NCBI RefSeq assembly: GCF_020921035.1 | Contig: NC_063155.1 | Location: forward strand, 25,289,294 to 25,353,293 | Length of the DNA stretch: 64,000 bases | Reading direction: 5' to 3' | DNA from: Rhodamnia argentea | Lineage: Eukaryota > Streptophyta > Magnoliopsida > Myrtales > Myrtaceae | Shown: positions 35,396 to 48,002 of the stretch, in pieces | How positions within the stretch are numbered: the stretch's first letter is position 1 | Layout: every line of letters starts with the position of its first letter | The notes under the pieces: generated by a model | What the model saw: only the letters and a program-made list of their open reading frames with translations | What the model was told of the DNA's origin: nothing | Databases searched by the model: none | Program-made: the position numbers and the translations under genes

Positions 35396-37319
35396 TAGAG
35401 AAGGGTTGATACATCCAATAACAACACCATGCTTAAGCTCGGAAACTATTTCTTGTTTGTCAAAGAAAATTTTCTTTTCACTTAATAGAAATATACACGG
35501 AAATCTGAAAAAAAAAAATCAATTTGGATGCAGCAACTCCTTCATTTCACAAGAACGGATTTGTCATAAGGTCATAGCACAATTAGCATCCGGTCACCGA
35601 AACTCGTATCATCATCGGCGATGAGTATACACCGGAATCTTCATTTGTAGCAATGGTTTTATCAAAAGGAGATGCACGTCCAGATTAGGCGTTTCCAGTA
35701 CTATTATCGTACAAAGATAACAATAACACTAATATGTTGAAAAAGGGCAAATAACATCTTGTAAACTCAAGATCTATATCCAGATCGGTATAGAAAAATT
35801 CTCAAATTTAAATTTAACTCTAAATCGGGAGACGAGCTGTTGAACGCGGTAAGAAAGGAAGTTTAGAGAGTTGCGAAAACGGCTAAGAAGTCTTGAAAAT
35901 TCTCAAAAACGGAGAGATAAGGAAATAGATAAGGATCCGGAGAAAAAGAGGGAAGACGAAGGGACGTTCTTCAATAGAGGGAGTGCTGGTTTGGCGGCAG
36001 GGAGGGAGTGAGAGAAAACCCCGGGTAAACAGATTTTGTGATCGGAAACTCTTCAGTGGCCCGCGTCGCGAACAGTCCTTTGGATTCGGACAGTGCAATT
36101 GATTTGCCTCCCTCTTTTTCCGGTATCGTCCGATTTTGACTTCGCCAGACGCTGCGCCCCATCCCCTCGTTGACTCTTAATCGTCGAATGACAACTGCTA
36201 ACATCAATTCCCTTCGATTCTCACCTACCCAATTGCCCCCATACCGTCCAAGTGCAAAAGCATCGTCGCCCTTTGAAATCATAGCCAGCAGAAAAATTGG
36301 TAGGTCGCACTGGAGGCGCCCCGCAACGCGAAGTGAACACATTCAACTGAGTGACTTTCACGGTAATTCCTGTTCATTGATCCACACAAAACCCACTAAT
36401 AGCCATGGATCGCATTTATACGCAATTCTCGATGAGCGACCGACGGCCTCCGTGTAGACTCGAATGACTGTGAGGCGATGGTCCGCGAAGAGTCTCCGAT
36501 GATAATCCAATAAGAAAAGGACCCGCGAAGTCATGAACCGTACAAGTGTCGCATTTATATGCCCATTAATCTATGTGGATTGCCCTGATACGCAACTTCC
36601 AGTTCATGATCGAGAGCTTTCGTTTAGGCTCGAACGAAAGCGACCTCACAACAACTTTTTTTTTTAGTACGCAAAACGCTAGTTTAATCAATTTTAATTA
36701 ATTAATTAATGATCGCGCCTGCTAAATGTTTTTTTTTTTTTGGTCGAATCGCATGCTAAATGTTGGGCTTAGGGTTTGGTCGGCTAGGGAGGACGACCCC
36801 CATGTTCTCAACCTCGAGAGTCAAAGACAGCTAGATACATGAATAAAGTAAAATTCGAATCAGGACAGCCTAATGTTACGTGACCTCGACCGAACACACC
36901 GAGTGATCTCAATTTTAAATGTCCGAGCTCGATCTTAACTGCTCGTACTTTTTTTACCTAATGCTGAAAGCTCTTCCCAAAGCGACAGCTTTCTTAACAT
37001 TGCGCAACATCTGATCGCGTGCTCATCCCCTCCCAAATCAATCGCCCCGGCGGCTCGGCATCGGGCAGTAATTATAGTTACGATAAGAGTCACTTTCTTC
37101 TCGCTTTCGCTTTCCGAAGTCGGTCCGTACGGCGGCGAAAATGCGGAATAGTTCGCGAGACCACGAGATTTAAATGGTCAAAATGTCAATTACCTACGAT
37201 TATCTTACTTTCGAGGAAAATGTCTCAAAGATAGCCGCTCTCGCCCGTACTAGACATTCGCTCTCATCTATCATTTTCTAATCCGTTCATCTCTTCGGTA
37301 ATGCCGAAGAGGCTCCATT
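35396..37319. other. Intergenic, no supported gene
   Basis: Frames at 35883-36457 on both strands show no family features. Poly-T tracts at 36655-36665 and 36730-36741. Nothing recognised. Confidence 0.5.
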
Positions 37320-37970
37320 CATTTCATAAAAAAATAACTTCTAAAACTTGTTTTTTGAAATCGCCGGCATTCAATTCACAAAAAATAAAACTAGTCAAGG
37401 GAATATTTTCCGTCAATGGAAAAAGCAACTCTAAAAGTGGGGAAAATAGTTTTTTTATTTGAAAAGGAGAAATCATTTTCCTTTCTCTTTCCTCCCTACC
37501 TAACTTCACATTCCTTTTCTTTGTAATTTTTCTTTATTTTTTCTTTTTATTTTTGGAATTTTCATTTGTTTATAACTTTTTAGTTTTCTTTTCTTTTTTT
37601 CTTTCATTTCTTCCTTCATGGGTCGCCGGCCTCGCCCTTGGCCAACGAGCTCGGGCTCGCCGGATCTAGAGGGGCAAGGCTTAGCCTCATCTTTGGCTAG
37701 TCGCCCGCCGTCGCCATGGCCGACATTCGTTTTAGTGCCAACCATACCACGTATGACGGCCGAGTCCACATCAGCAATTTTCAACTAAAAGACGACGCAA
37801 AAAATCAAATTTATATATAAAAAAATCCCTTACCAAACGAAGGAAGACAGTTTTCAATTTATTTTCGGGTTTCAACCGAACACAGAAAAATATTATCATT
37901 TTCATGAAAAATTACTTCCCGAAAAATATTTTTCGAAAACATCGCATTTTTCGTGAAATAAACAGAGCCA
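37320..37970. mobile_element. Non-autonomous DNA element with GC-rich core (probable)
   Basis: A T/C tract (37500-37620), a GC-rich core with GGGTCGCCGGCCTCGCCC (37619-37690) and a right end of TTCCCGAAAAATATTTTTCG and CGTGAAATAAACAGAGCC, the kind of terminus seen in other MITE-like pieces here. The left end (AATATTTTCCGTCAATGG region) may be its inverted partner, but the boundaries are not proven. Confidence 0.35.
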
Positions 37971-39639
37971 TCTATTGCAAAAGTATTAACTGGTTTCCTA
38001 GACCAGGCGATTAAAATCCATACAAGCATGTGGAGGCATTTATTGCTCTAATAATTGAGATTCGGTAATATAAGAGTAGTTGTCTTCATGTTCTGCCAAT
38101 TCATTGACGGTAACAAATGGTACTTTGGATGAGCATGTTTCCAGGACAGAATCATAAATCGAAGAACTGAATCAGTGGAAACAAGGTAGGTTCCGGGTTC
38201 TAGGGTATGTAGGTTTCAAGTTCAAAAAATCGGGAAATCGGTTCTGATGGGTAGGTTTTAGGAACAAGTCTTAATCCTGCGATATTCCATGGCATTTTAT
38301 GATAGTATGTAAATTGAAACCATTAGTATGAGCTTATATTTTCGGCGATATTCATCGCTAAGACTTTTATTTTATTAATACTTCATATTTTTCGTCTGTC
38401 TAAATATAAGTTATGGTCGGTAAATTGTAATAGCAAACGATGGTCATTCTTGGTGATAATTCAGTACAATTGTTCAATTAAGAATACATATAGAATCTAG
38501 GTAGATTATACAACCGACCCCGGTTCTAGGTTGAGGGTTAGTTCCATATTCCAAAAAATGGGGAATCGATTCCGACGGGTTCGTTCATTGCAAACCCCGA
38601 AAAGAACTCGAAACCGTTCACCTCTATATTGATACTAGCCAAAATATACATGCAAGCTGCTATTCCGATCCTGTGGAAACCGTTTGTCTATTCCATCCAA
38701 ATGAAAGTCTCACTAGCATCGAGGTAGCGTTGATGTTTTATAAAGTAAGGGTTAATATTGGTCCGAGTAGTCTATAGCTTGTGGGGGACACAATATTAGT
38801 GATACGTGACGAGGCGGATTAGATTCATGCGAGTAAATAATGCTCTGTTTGGGAGAAGGATGATAAATGAGAGAAATGAAAGTGGGTGCGGAAATTTTAA
38901 GAAATTCTCAAACAACTTTAATAACGAGGGTATAAATACGTCACATGCCTATAAATTTGAGAGTTTTTGATGCCAGGAGTAAAGTTTGGAATTTTTGATG
39001 TCACAAAAAAATCTCGAAGTAAATGTGTTCACGGATACAAATTAATGGTTTTTTTTGGTGTCACGAAAAAAGTTTAATGTTAATGTGCCTAAATGTACAT
39101 AATTTTAGGTTTTTGATGACGTTTTCTCACATGTTTATTAAAATCCCCTCTTGCCATCGACTTCGAGTGGGATTCCGAGCATGCGATCTTAACATAATCC
39201 CAACTCGCTTACGGAACAACAACCTGCCGAAAAGAAATCACGCGCGTCGTCAATCGCCACGACCGTATTCAGCGTAACTGCTTTCCCAAGTAGAGCCGAC
39301 AACGGTCGGTTCGGTCCGGTCATGAGCCAATTCAAGATCAAGACGTACGGTGAGCTTGGTGAGGGGACTAATCCAGAAGGACGTAAAGAGAATCGTGCCC
39401 AAGTGCAAACGCGTCTGACTCATACGAGTTGAAAACGTGATCCGGAATTTTGCCAATGACGCAAGACGCGCGACGCCCTATCATGAACCCCGGCGGAGAG
39501 ATGAGCGCTAGCCTATCACACGATTCAGAACACCCCCCCTTGGGGCTGTAGTCAAACTACAGGAATGCCTTTAGCCATTAGGAATTTGAAGGCTTATTAT
39601 AACTCAGTGGTATTACTTTTAGAAATAGCAATACAAATA
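37971..39639. other. Intergenic, no supported gene
   Basis: Mixed AT-rich sequence. A repeated phrase about every 60 bp (GGTTTTTGATG / TCACGAAAAA-like, 38960-39120) is weakly periodic. No gene recognised. Confidence 0.45.
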
Positions 39640-40015
39640 ACTCATGAATTTTAATTCAACATATAATGTGATTTTTGAATTTTTAATTTGATCGATATGG
39701 TCTCTAAACGTTAGCTCAATGTGCAACATGGTCTCTGAATTTTTAATTTGATTAACATATTCTCCGAACTTTTGGAATATGTTAAACTCAATCCTCGAAC
39801 TATAGGAAGACATTCAATATAGTCCTTCCATTAATTTAAGTTTAGGAACGACATTGGACATTTTCTTATAGTTCATAGACTAAGTTGAATATATTCTAAA
39901 AGTTCGGGATTCACATTGAGCATATTGAAAGTCCAGAGATCACATTACATAATGGGCTAAAATTCATTGATCGCATTACACTTGATGTCAAAGTTTTGGG
40001 GGCCATTTATGTTAT
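39640..40015. mobile_element. Foldback repeat, copy 3
   Basis: Closely similar to 18061-18400 in word order: CTTTTGGAATATGTTAAACT, then TCCTTCCATTAATTTAAG at the centre, then inverse blocks ending GGGCTAAAATTCATTGATCG. Forms an imperfect hairpin of about 375 bp. No open frame. Confidence 0.6.
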
Positions 40016-41642
40016 TTTCCTTTATTTTTATCTGCCCTTTTTTTCTTCTTTTTTTGGTAAAGGCGGTTCGACTTTATAAAGAACCGACAGCCTTTGCGTC
40101 GATGACTTTGCTTACGCTATCCCACTTTTCAATTTTCCCTTTTTTTTTTATTTCGTTTTGATCTCATATGTGAAGTAGAATATCCATTTATAAACCGAAC
40201 TGCGTCTTTCTCCTTATCACGAGTCCTTTTCTAAGTGAAAGCTGCCCGTCCCCCAGGGAGTTGGCCCATTCTTTATTTCACCTTGTGGACTTGGTTGGGG
40301 TTAGGTGTCGTTTTGTTTTTGTTTTTTTTTAAGCGCTAGAGATATCTAGAGACTACTACTACAACTTGGGGCATGCATGCACAACCCGTCATGGGCTTGA
40401 GGCGGAAACGAGGCGAGGCGAGGCGAGGCGAGGAGAGGCGGGTCGAGATCGCTCTAGGCAAATCGACCTCGACGGCAGTGCATTTTTGCACGGAACAATT
40501 ATCCAGCAAATCATAAAAAGCCTATTATAAGGAGGCCGAGCCCGTCCTGTACTTTTTTCCTATTTTTTGCCTATTTAGTGCTCAATGCGATCTTTTCGGT
40601 TCGAGAAAATCATTGACGTGGTGATCTAACCAAAACTAATTGTTGTATGTGACACGATCGATGCCAACGATTTTTTCAAGTTTTTTCGATCTTTGTTAAC
40701 TTCTTTCTTTCTTCTCCTTCATTAGAAAAAGAAAAAAAAGAAAAAAACTCGAAAATTTGAAAGAGAAGAAGAAAAGCATTATAAAAATCGTCGCGATAAC
40801 AATTTTGTAAAGAAATAGCCCACTTGTTTCTCGAGAAAAAATGAAAAATATGCTCAATATCATTTGATTGTACAGTTGAGCTCGAGAGATTATATTTGAC
40901 TGATTTATATCCAAATAGTTCAAATATTTAAGAAAAAAAATTGACAAAATTGACACTAGTCGATTTTATAAATCACTTCCAACTTCCAAGCCTAAGCATT
41001 GCTCAATCTTATTATTATTTTTTTTTCTGCTTTCCATCTCCTAGCGCGGTTTCGTTGAAGCCCAAACCGACAGGTGTAGCACAAGTGCCAAGTGGCAGCT
41101 GAAACCGGTTCCATTTTTTTTTTTTTTAAACGGAAACCCATTAACTCGACCGGATGGACTCACCACCTCACTCAGTGTTTGCCCCCATCTTGTCCCTCGT
41201 CCCCCCCGCCCCCAGATGAATAAAAAGATCTCCGCAAAAAAATTTTAAATACGAGCCTGCAGTCGCCGTCAGCGAGGCATTTCCGCGAGCTTTTTGGTTC
41301 TGCTCCGCCTGTCTTCCGCCGATCCACGGTGGGTTGTTCAACTGCCGGCTGCTCCTTACACGCACCCACGCTCTCTCTCTCTTCTTCGTCTTCTGATTGA
41401 CGATCGACCCCTTTCGCTTTCCTCCATTTTTGTACTGTTTCCTTCCTTCGTATCTCTGTGTGCGTCAGACCTTTCTCTGTGCGTCAGACCTTTTCCTGTC
41501 TTATATATTACTATATTGTTCCGTTTCCCCGCATTCTGGTGGAGGTTGTTCTTCGATTTCGGCTCTACTTGGTGGATACGGAGGGGGAAAACATGGTACT
41601 GGTTCCGCCTCGCTTCTACAACCTCGCTTGAGACCGGTCGCC
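40016..41642. other. Intergenic and KUP promoter/5' UTR
   Basis: T-rich tracts, AT-rich sequence (40690-40960), then a more GC-balanced CT-rich stretch from about 41290 that is probably the KUP 5' UTR. No separate gene is supported. Confidence 0.5.
40410..40440. repeat. (GAGGC)n minisatellite
   Basis: About six copies of the pentanucleotide GAGGC in direct succession, with one imperfect unit (GAGGA) near the end. Confidence 0.85.
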
Positions 41643-44600
41643 ATGGATCCGGAAACCGGAGCTTATCAGAATCGGACCAAGGTATGGCCGGGAATGTGCA
41701 ATCGCAGTCGCGGTTTCAGTTTCGGTCCTGTAATGTTTGATCTAGAGCTATTTTTTATTTGTTTATTTTTTTTTTCTGTGATTCAGAAAGCTTCGTGGAG
41801 GTCGGTGCTGGTTCTGGCGTACCAAAGCCTCGGCGTCGTGTACGGCGACCTGAGCACGTCGCCGCTCTACGTGTACAAGAGCACGTTTGCGGAGGACATC
41901 CACCACTCGGAGACGAACGAGGAGATCTTCGGCGTCCTGTCCTTCGTGTTCTGGACGCTCACTCTCGTGCCTCTCCTCAAGTACGTCTTCATCGTGCTCA
42001 GGGCCGACGATAACGGCGAGGGTGGGACGTTCGCTCTCTACTCCCTGCTGTGCCGGCACGCGCGGGTCAACCCGCTGCCGAGCTGCCAGGTGGTGGACGA
42101 GGAGCTCTCCGAGTACAAAAAGGACGGCGTCGGCTTGTCCCCGAAGACGAGCTCCGGTTCGAGGCTCAAGTCGACGCTGGAGAGGCGCCGGGTGTTGCAG
42201 AGGCTCTTGCTCGTCTTGGCCTTGATCGGGACTTGCATGGTGATTGGTGATGGTGTCCTCACGCCGTCTATTTCAGGTAGTGAAAGTGATTGTTCGATCG
42301 TCCGGTCCAAGTCTAGCAGTGTTTTTGGGATTTTCGGGAGGTTTATTTTAGTTCGAAGTTGGGAGTCGACTTGATTGGAGCCGACTGTTCGAATTTTATT
42401 CAATTTACGGGAGATTAAGCGATTATAGCTACTGTTCTTTTCCTGTTCTAAAGGCAAAATTTTTAAAGATTTTCCCCCCTTTGGCTCCGTCTTTCTGGAT
42501 TCAGGGACAAAACTCGATTTTGGCATTATTTCGTTCCGTTAATGGATCAGGGTTGGGATTATGGTGCTGTAGAGACTGATGAATTTTTCCCTTTCTGTTT
42601 GATGTAGTATTTTCAGCGGTCTCCGGTCTCGAGCTGTCAATGGCCAAGGAACATCACAAATGTAAGATCTTTATTCTATTTAGTCTTTGTACTTGTATCA
42701 TTACTCTGGGCAGGTACCATTAGTTCAGCAGTTTCACATATTGGCTTGAGAATCCCATAAATTATTAAGTAGGCTGGGTGCATGAACAGGAATTCGGCAT
42801 GATCAGTATTGCTCTAGACCACGTGGCAAATTGAATTTTCACCAGCTTGAACAGGGAACGGCATTTTCTGGTTCGTTATTATATCTATAGAAGTATGGAG
42901 TTATGAGATACTTTTGGTGAAATGGTCAAACTAATGCTAGGACACTGTAGCTTTCGTGTGCAGTCCTTCAATTAAGGCCTTCTCCTTAAGTTTTCAAAAT
43001 GAAATGACAACAATGTGCATGGAGCTTTTAAATCTTTCAATTTGGGATCTCTTTTGAACCTCAGGAGCGCTGAAATAGGTGTTGAAACTACCTTTATTTT
43101 ATTTTCCTTCCTTCTCTCCCTGTGTGTCTGGGTTTTGAAACATTGATATCTTTTCTAATTCCCTGTACTCATATGATGTCAAAACCGGCTACCTTCCGGC
43201 TTCCGGCAAACTACTCCTGCTTATTCCTGTTGATGAGAGAAACGTGAAGAATAGTTGTCCCAGCATTGCAAATGTTGCTTGATCCTTTTGGCTAATAGCC
43301 TAATGCGGCCATGCACTAGTATCACCTTATGATGGAACGTGTCTGTTCATTGCATTGATCCTCTCTTTCATGTTCACAGAGGTTTACAAGGATTGAAGGT
43401 TGTCCAAATAATTAAAAGGTTATTGAGGTTGTAAGCCTTGCTCTGCTGTTCTTGTCATTGCGCAATTTTTGTGGTACTAGATGTCTTGCAAGAGTTGGCC
43501 TACCTACAGGTCTGTAAATGTGGTTCAACACCACGAATGGTTGTGCTTCTTCAAGGCACTCTAATAAAAGAGAAAATTTTAGACTGCCATTCTTCTCGTT
43601 TCCTCTTAACATAGTCCCGTTATGATTACATTATTTCGGCTAATGCTTCATACTGCTCTGCATATCATATCAGCATCAGCAGCATGGTTTAAGTTGCTGG
43701 CAAGCAATTGGTCTGTTCTGCCTTCTGAAAGTGTGGCAGTTTTGCAGATGTAGAAGTTCCGGTTGCATGCGTCATACTAATAGGCTTGTTTGCCCTTCAA
43801 CATTACGGTACCCACAGGGTTGGTTTCTTGTTTGCTCCAGTAGTTGTGCTATGGCTTTTCTGCATCAGTGCCATAGGCTTATACAATATCTTCCATTGGA
43901 ATCCTCATGTATACCAAGCACTCTCTCCGTATTATATGTACAAGTTCTTAAGGAAAACTCAACGGGGAGGTTGGATGTCCCTTGGTGGGATTTTGTTGTG
44001 TATAACAGGTAAGCTCGCGCATTTGAGTTAACTTGTTCTTTCTTTCACTGATGGAACAAGTTTTTACAAGAACCTCAAAATTTCAGGTTCTGAAGCTATG
44101 TTTGCCGATCTTGGACACTTTTCTCAACTGTCAATTCAGGTACGTGTGATGCAAGTGTTCACGTAACTCGTAAGAACTTGTCTTTTACATCTGTTACTGT
44201 CAGTTGAATTGTTGATAAATGAAGAAAAAGTTGTCCTTTCATTTAAATTGGTTTACAATGCTTGTTCACATAGGTCAGCAATAGTTTAGGTGGCCATTAA
44301 CCTCCGATGGAGACAGTTAAATTTTCTTGCTCTACTTGTTTTTGGCTCTTGAGGCGAAGTTCTAAGCAGAGCATCTGTTCTTGACATGGTATAAATGCAG
44401 TGATGCCACACCTCCTTCTATAGGTGGGTGGACATTTGCTGTCTTTGAAAATGATACCCGAATTGTGAAAGTTTCCATAATCCATAGTCCATGGCTCATT
44501 TATTTCAACGTCCTCCACAATTTCTTAGCAGATGTTTCATCCACATTATGTCTAAGTTGCTGGACTTAAATGAACATTCATCTTCCGACAGTGCTTTAAA

Positions 44601-46408
44601 AAGGCATGCCAATTGCTGGACTAAAATCTCTTAACTTGATAGTGAATGATTTACTACTACTCCTCTTCAGAAAACAGATGTATTGACAAACTTGTTTAAA
44701 ACTTCATGCAGATTGCGTTCACCTCTGTGGTTTATCCATCTCTGATTCTTGCATACATGGGACAAGCCGCCTACCTATCTAAGCATCATGTAATTGATAA
44801 TGATTACAGAATCGGATTTTATGTTTCTGTGCCAGGTTGGTAGACATCCCTTCTCTCTGCAATAATTTGGATGATGGGTGAATTTTTGTTGCTAATGTCA
44901 CTTTGAATTGCCTTCCAGAAAAACTGAGATGGCCTGTACTGGGAATTGCCATACTTGCTGCTGTTGTGGGCAGCCAAGCTATTATCACTGGAACCTTTTC
45001 AATTATTAAACAGTGTTCTGCGCTAGGCTGCTTTCCAAGAGTTAAAATTGTGCATACATCATCAAAAATTCACGGTCAGATTTACATTCCAGAAATCAAT
45101 TGGATCTTGATGGTATTATGCCTGGCCGTCACTATTGGTTTCAGAGACACTAAACGGCTGGGTAATGCATCAGGTATGAATATATTATCAGCCCCATCCA
45201 CCATGTTCGAAAATTTTCACGCTTAGGTTGATTTTCTACTGGGTCGAGCTAATCGACTTGAGTATTGCAGCTTCATCTGTTGTTTTAAAGATGTCAAGAA
45301 TTTGCTTTGAGTGAGTTACTGATTCGCCTTTTTTCCCGGAGCAGGTTTGGCAGTTATAACGGTTATGTTGGTAACCACATGTCTAATGTCCCTAGTCATC
45401 GTCCTATGCTGGCATCAGAGCTTTGTGCTCGCAATTGCGTTTGTACTTTTCTTTGGAGCCATTGAAGCACTCTACTTCTCCGCTTCTCTTGTCAAGTTCC
45501 TTCAAGGAGCATGGGTACCGATTGCCCTGGCATTCATCTTCCTTATTGTGATGTGTGTTTGGCACTACGGCACTCTCAAAAAGTATGAGTACGATGTTGA
45601 AAACAAGGTCTCTATCAAATGGCTAATGAGCTTGGGTCCCAGCCTCGGCATTGTACGTGTGCGTGGGATTGGGTTAGTCCACACGGAGCTTGTGTCAGGG
45701 ATTCCGGCAATATTCTCCCATTTTGTCACCAATCTTCCAGCCTTTCATCAGGTCCTAGTGTTTCTCTGCATTAAATCTGTCCCCGTTCCACATGTTAGGC
45801 CAGAGGAACGGTTTCTTGTGGGCCGCATCGGTCCCAGGGAGTTCAGGCTCTATAGGTGCATCGTACGGTATGGATATAGGGACATCCACAAGGACGACTT
45901 GGAATTCGAGAACGATTTGGTTTGTAGCGTCGCCGAGTTTGTACGCACTGGAAATGCAGGATCCTGCAGCGCAAGTGTAGATAACTCGAAGGACGAGGAC
46001 ACAATGACTGTTGTAGGGACTTCTGCTACCCATGCTGATGGGATTCAAATGAGCGAGGATGATATTGATGATGTTGGAGTCGCAGGATCATCGATGAGGG
46101 AGATACAATCGCCACCATCGATCATGCCAAGGAAAAAGAGAGTGCGGTTTATCATGCCAGAGAGTCCAAAGATCGATGTGGAAGCACGTGACGAGTTGCG
46201 AGAACTGACGGAAGCAAGGGAAGCTGGAGTTGCCTACATATTGGGACACTCATACGTGAGAGCGAAGCAAGGTTCGAGTTTTCTGAGGAAGATGGTGATT
46301 AACGTAGGGTACGACTTTTTGAGGAGAAATTGCAGGGCACCCACAGCGGACGCGCTGAGCGCGCCTCATGCCTCGACTTTGGAAGTAGGCATGGTCTACC
46401 CTATTTAA
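41643..46408 (+). CDS. KUP6: HAK/KUP/KT potassium transporter, KUP6/KUP8-like
   Basis: Plasma-membrane (or vacuolar) K+ uptake/efflux transporter with about 12 membrane spans. Eight exons (41643-41681, 41787-42276, 42608-42661, 43748-44008, 44087-44139, 44712-44835, 44919-45173, 45345-46408), all GT-AG and phase-consistent, give 2301 nt and 766 residues, normal for this clade. The start [13 protein letters not shown] is short and precedes the conserved [16 protein letters not shown] (from residue 27). Other marks: [65 protein letters not shown] and [15 protein letters not shown] cytosolic C-terminal tail from about residue 560 ends in [10 protein letters not shown] and [13 protein letters not shown]. 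The sequence tracks the Arabidopsis KUP6/KUP8 group, which acts in K+ homeostasis during drought and growth; which of the two is not settled. No damage seen. Confidence 0.95.
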
Positions 46409-47370
46409 TTTTGCCACTATTCAGATGTATGTACATAAGGAATTGTGCAATATCAAAACGAAAGATAAAAAAGGAAACCTGGGAAAAAAAAAAGAGAAGG
46501 AAAATCGACTCTTCTATCCAGTTCAGTTTTGATCGAATAATGCGCGAGAGCAAACAATGAGTATGCTATTTGGGCGACTCGATGGTGATCGGCATAAACG
46601 GCCGAACAAAAGCTATTTGTGTAGATTTTCGGGAATTCTCAAATGGCTCGATGATCTCATACGTTGTATAAGCTTGCGCATCTTCATAGTAACGCAGCAT
46701 GGATGTTACTAGGTCTCATGTTTGACTTAGGCCACAGCGTTTCGATCCCTCCTGAATGGGATTGGGAGGGCAATGGAATAGTAATTCTCTAGTTTGGTTT
46801 TGCAGAATGAAGTGGTTATTTCAAGATTGGTTTTACCGTTAAAGTGAGGAATAATAAAAAGTTCTCATGACACCTATTGATCGTAGATAATCGAAGTCTA
46901 ATTACTTTTGTCGTCGTATTTTTTAAAAATTGTTAGAAGGATATTGCAATTTATAAATAGTTAGATGTAGTGTAAGTATCAAAATAGTAAATAACTAAAT
47001 TAAAAGATCGAATGATCATTATAATTCGGTAATTAATATATCATCAATGGTCTAATTAAGTCAATATTCAAAATGTGTATCATATAGAGTTTCACTTCTA
47101 AATGTTCAGATCATCATAAGTAAATTGACGATTATGATAGGATCATCTACTTATTAAATAATGAGAATAAGAGAGAATCATTCTATTATGATAAATGACA
47201 TATTCATTTAGTTTTAATTAACTATGTTATGATCGATGTTAATTCGCGACATGTTGGTTAATCTTAATCGTTTATTTCAATACTCAATTTGGGCTTGAGG
47301 CACCAAACCAGAGCTCCATCACGATTTCTCAAGACATCACAAAATTGGAATCACCCTTACATTCCCTTTT
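46409..47370. other. KUP 3' flank and intergenic AT-rich DNA
   Basis: The first 150 bp are likely the 3' UTR. The remainder (46850-47280) is very AT-rich with no open frame of note and no identified repeat. Confidence 0.5.
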
Positions 47371-48002
47371 TTTTTGGGTGACAGAAAAACGTGGAACTTT
47401 CATTAAAACTTCGAACAAACAACACCATAGAGCTCACAATCATAACAAGGCAACGACCAAAGTAGATGGGCAGGTCTGGTAAGCCAATTGGGGCCAAGGG
47501 AATCCAGTCGCCGGGCTTTCGCCACCTGGTTGGCAGCCTGGTTAGCTTTTCTAGAACAATGGGCTAGGGAGACTCCAGTAAGATGGGCCAGCAAAGTCCG
47601 GCAATCGTCCACCACTATTTGTGCAGCCCATGGGCTTTTCTTTTGGCCCATAATGAATTGCACGCTTGATAAGCAATCCGACTCTATCTCCACGCTCAGG
47701 CCAACTACTGTGCTTTGCATGTCACTTCGCTTCACTTTCTGAGATCTCGTTTGCTTCAAGAACGCCATTCCCTCACGCAGCGCTAGGGTTTCGGCAACTG
47801 AGGCTCATGGAGCATGGAATTTCTTCGCAAACCGGGATATGAGGAGCCCGTTGTGGTCGCGAAGGACGCCTGTTGCTGCGGCGGCTTCTCTTGATTCGTT
47901 ACAATGCGCTATTTCCGGACGATTCTCAATCTGCGATGAAATCAACAATCCAAACATGCCGATCCAGACGTAACTTTTCAGTTCCATAGAATCCCATATC
48001 AT
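47371..48002 (-). pseudogene. LINE (non-LTR retrotransposon) 3' end with RNase H domain
   Basis: On the minus strand, one continuous frame is broken by a single TGA at about 47805. It reads EAAAATGVLRDHNGLLISRF, then SVAETLALREGMAFLK, VEIESDCLSSVQFIM and SRKANQAANQVAKAR: the plant RNase H-like (RVT_3) domain found at the C-terminus of many L1-type elements. The frame ends at 47403 and is followed by TTTAATGAAAGTTCCACG and an A-run (complement of 47371-47379), the usual L1 tail. It is 5'-truncated; a stand-alone host RNase H-like gene is the alternative but less likely given the tail. Confidence 0.7.

Noticed and set aside
41763..42526. Minus-strand frames under the KUP gene
   Set aside because: Antisense shadows of the GC-rich second KUP exon.
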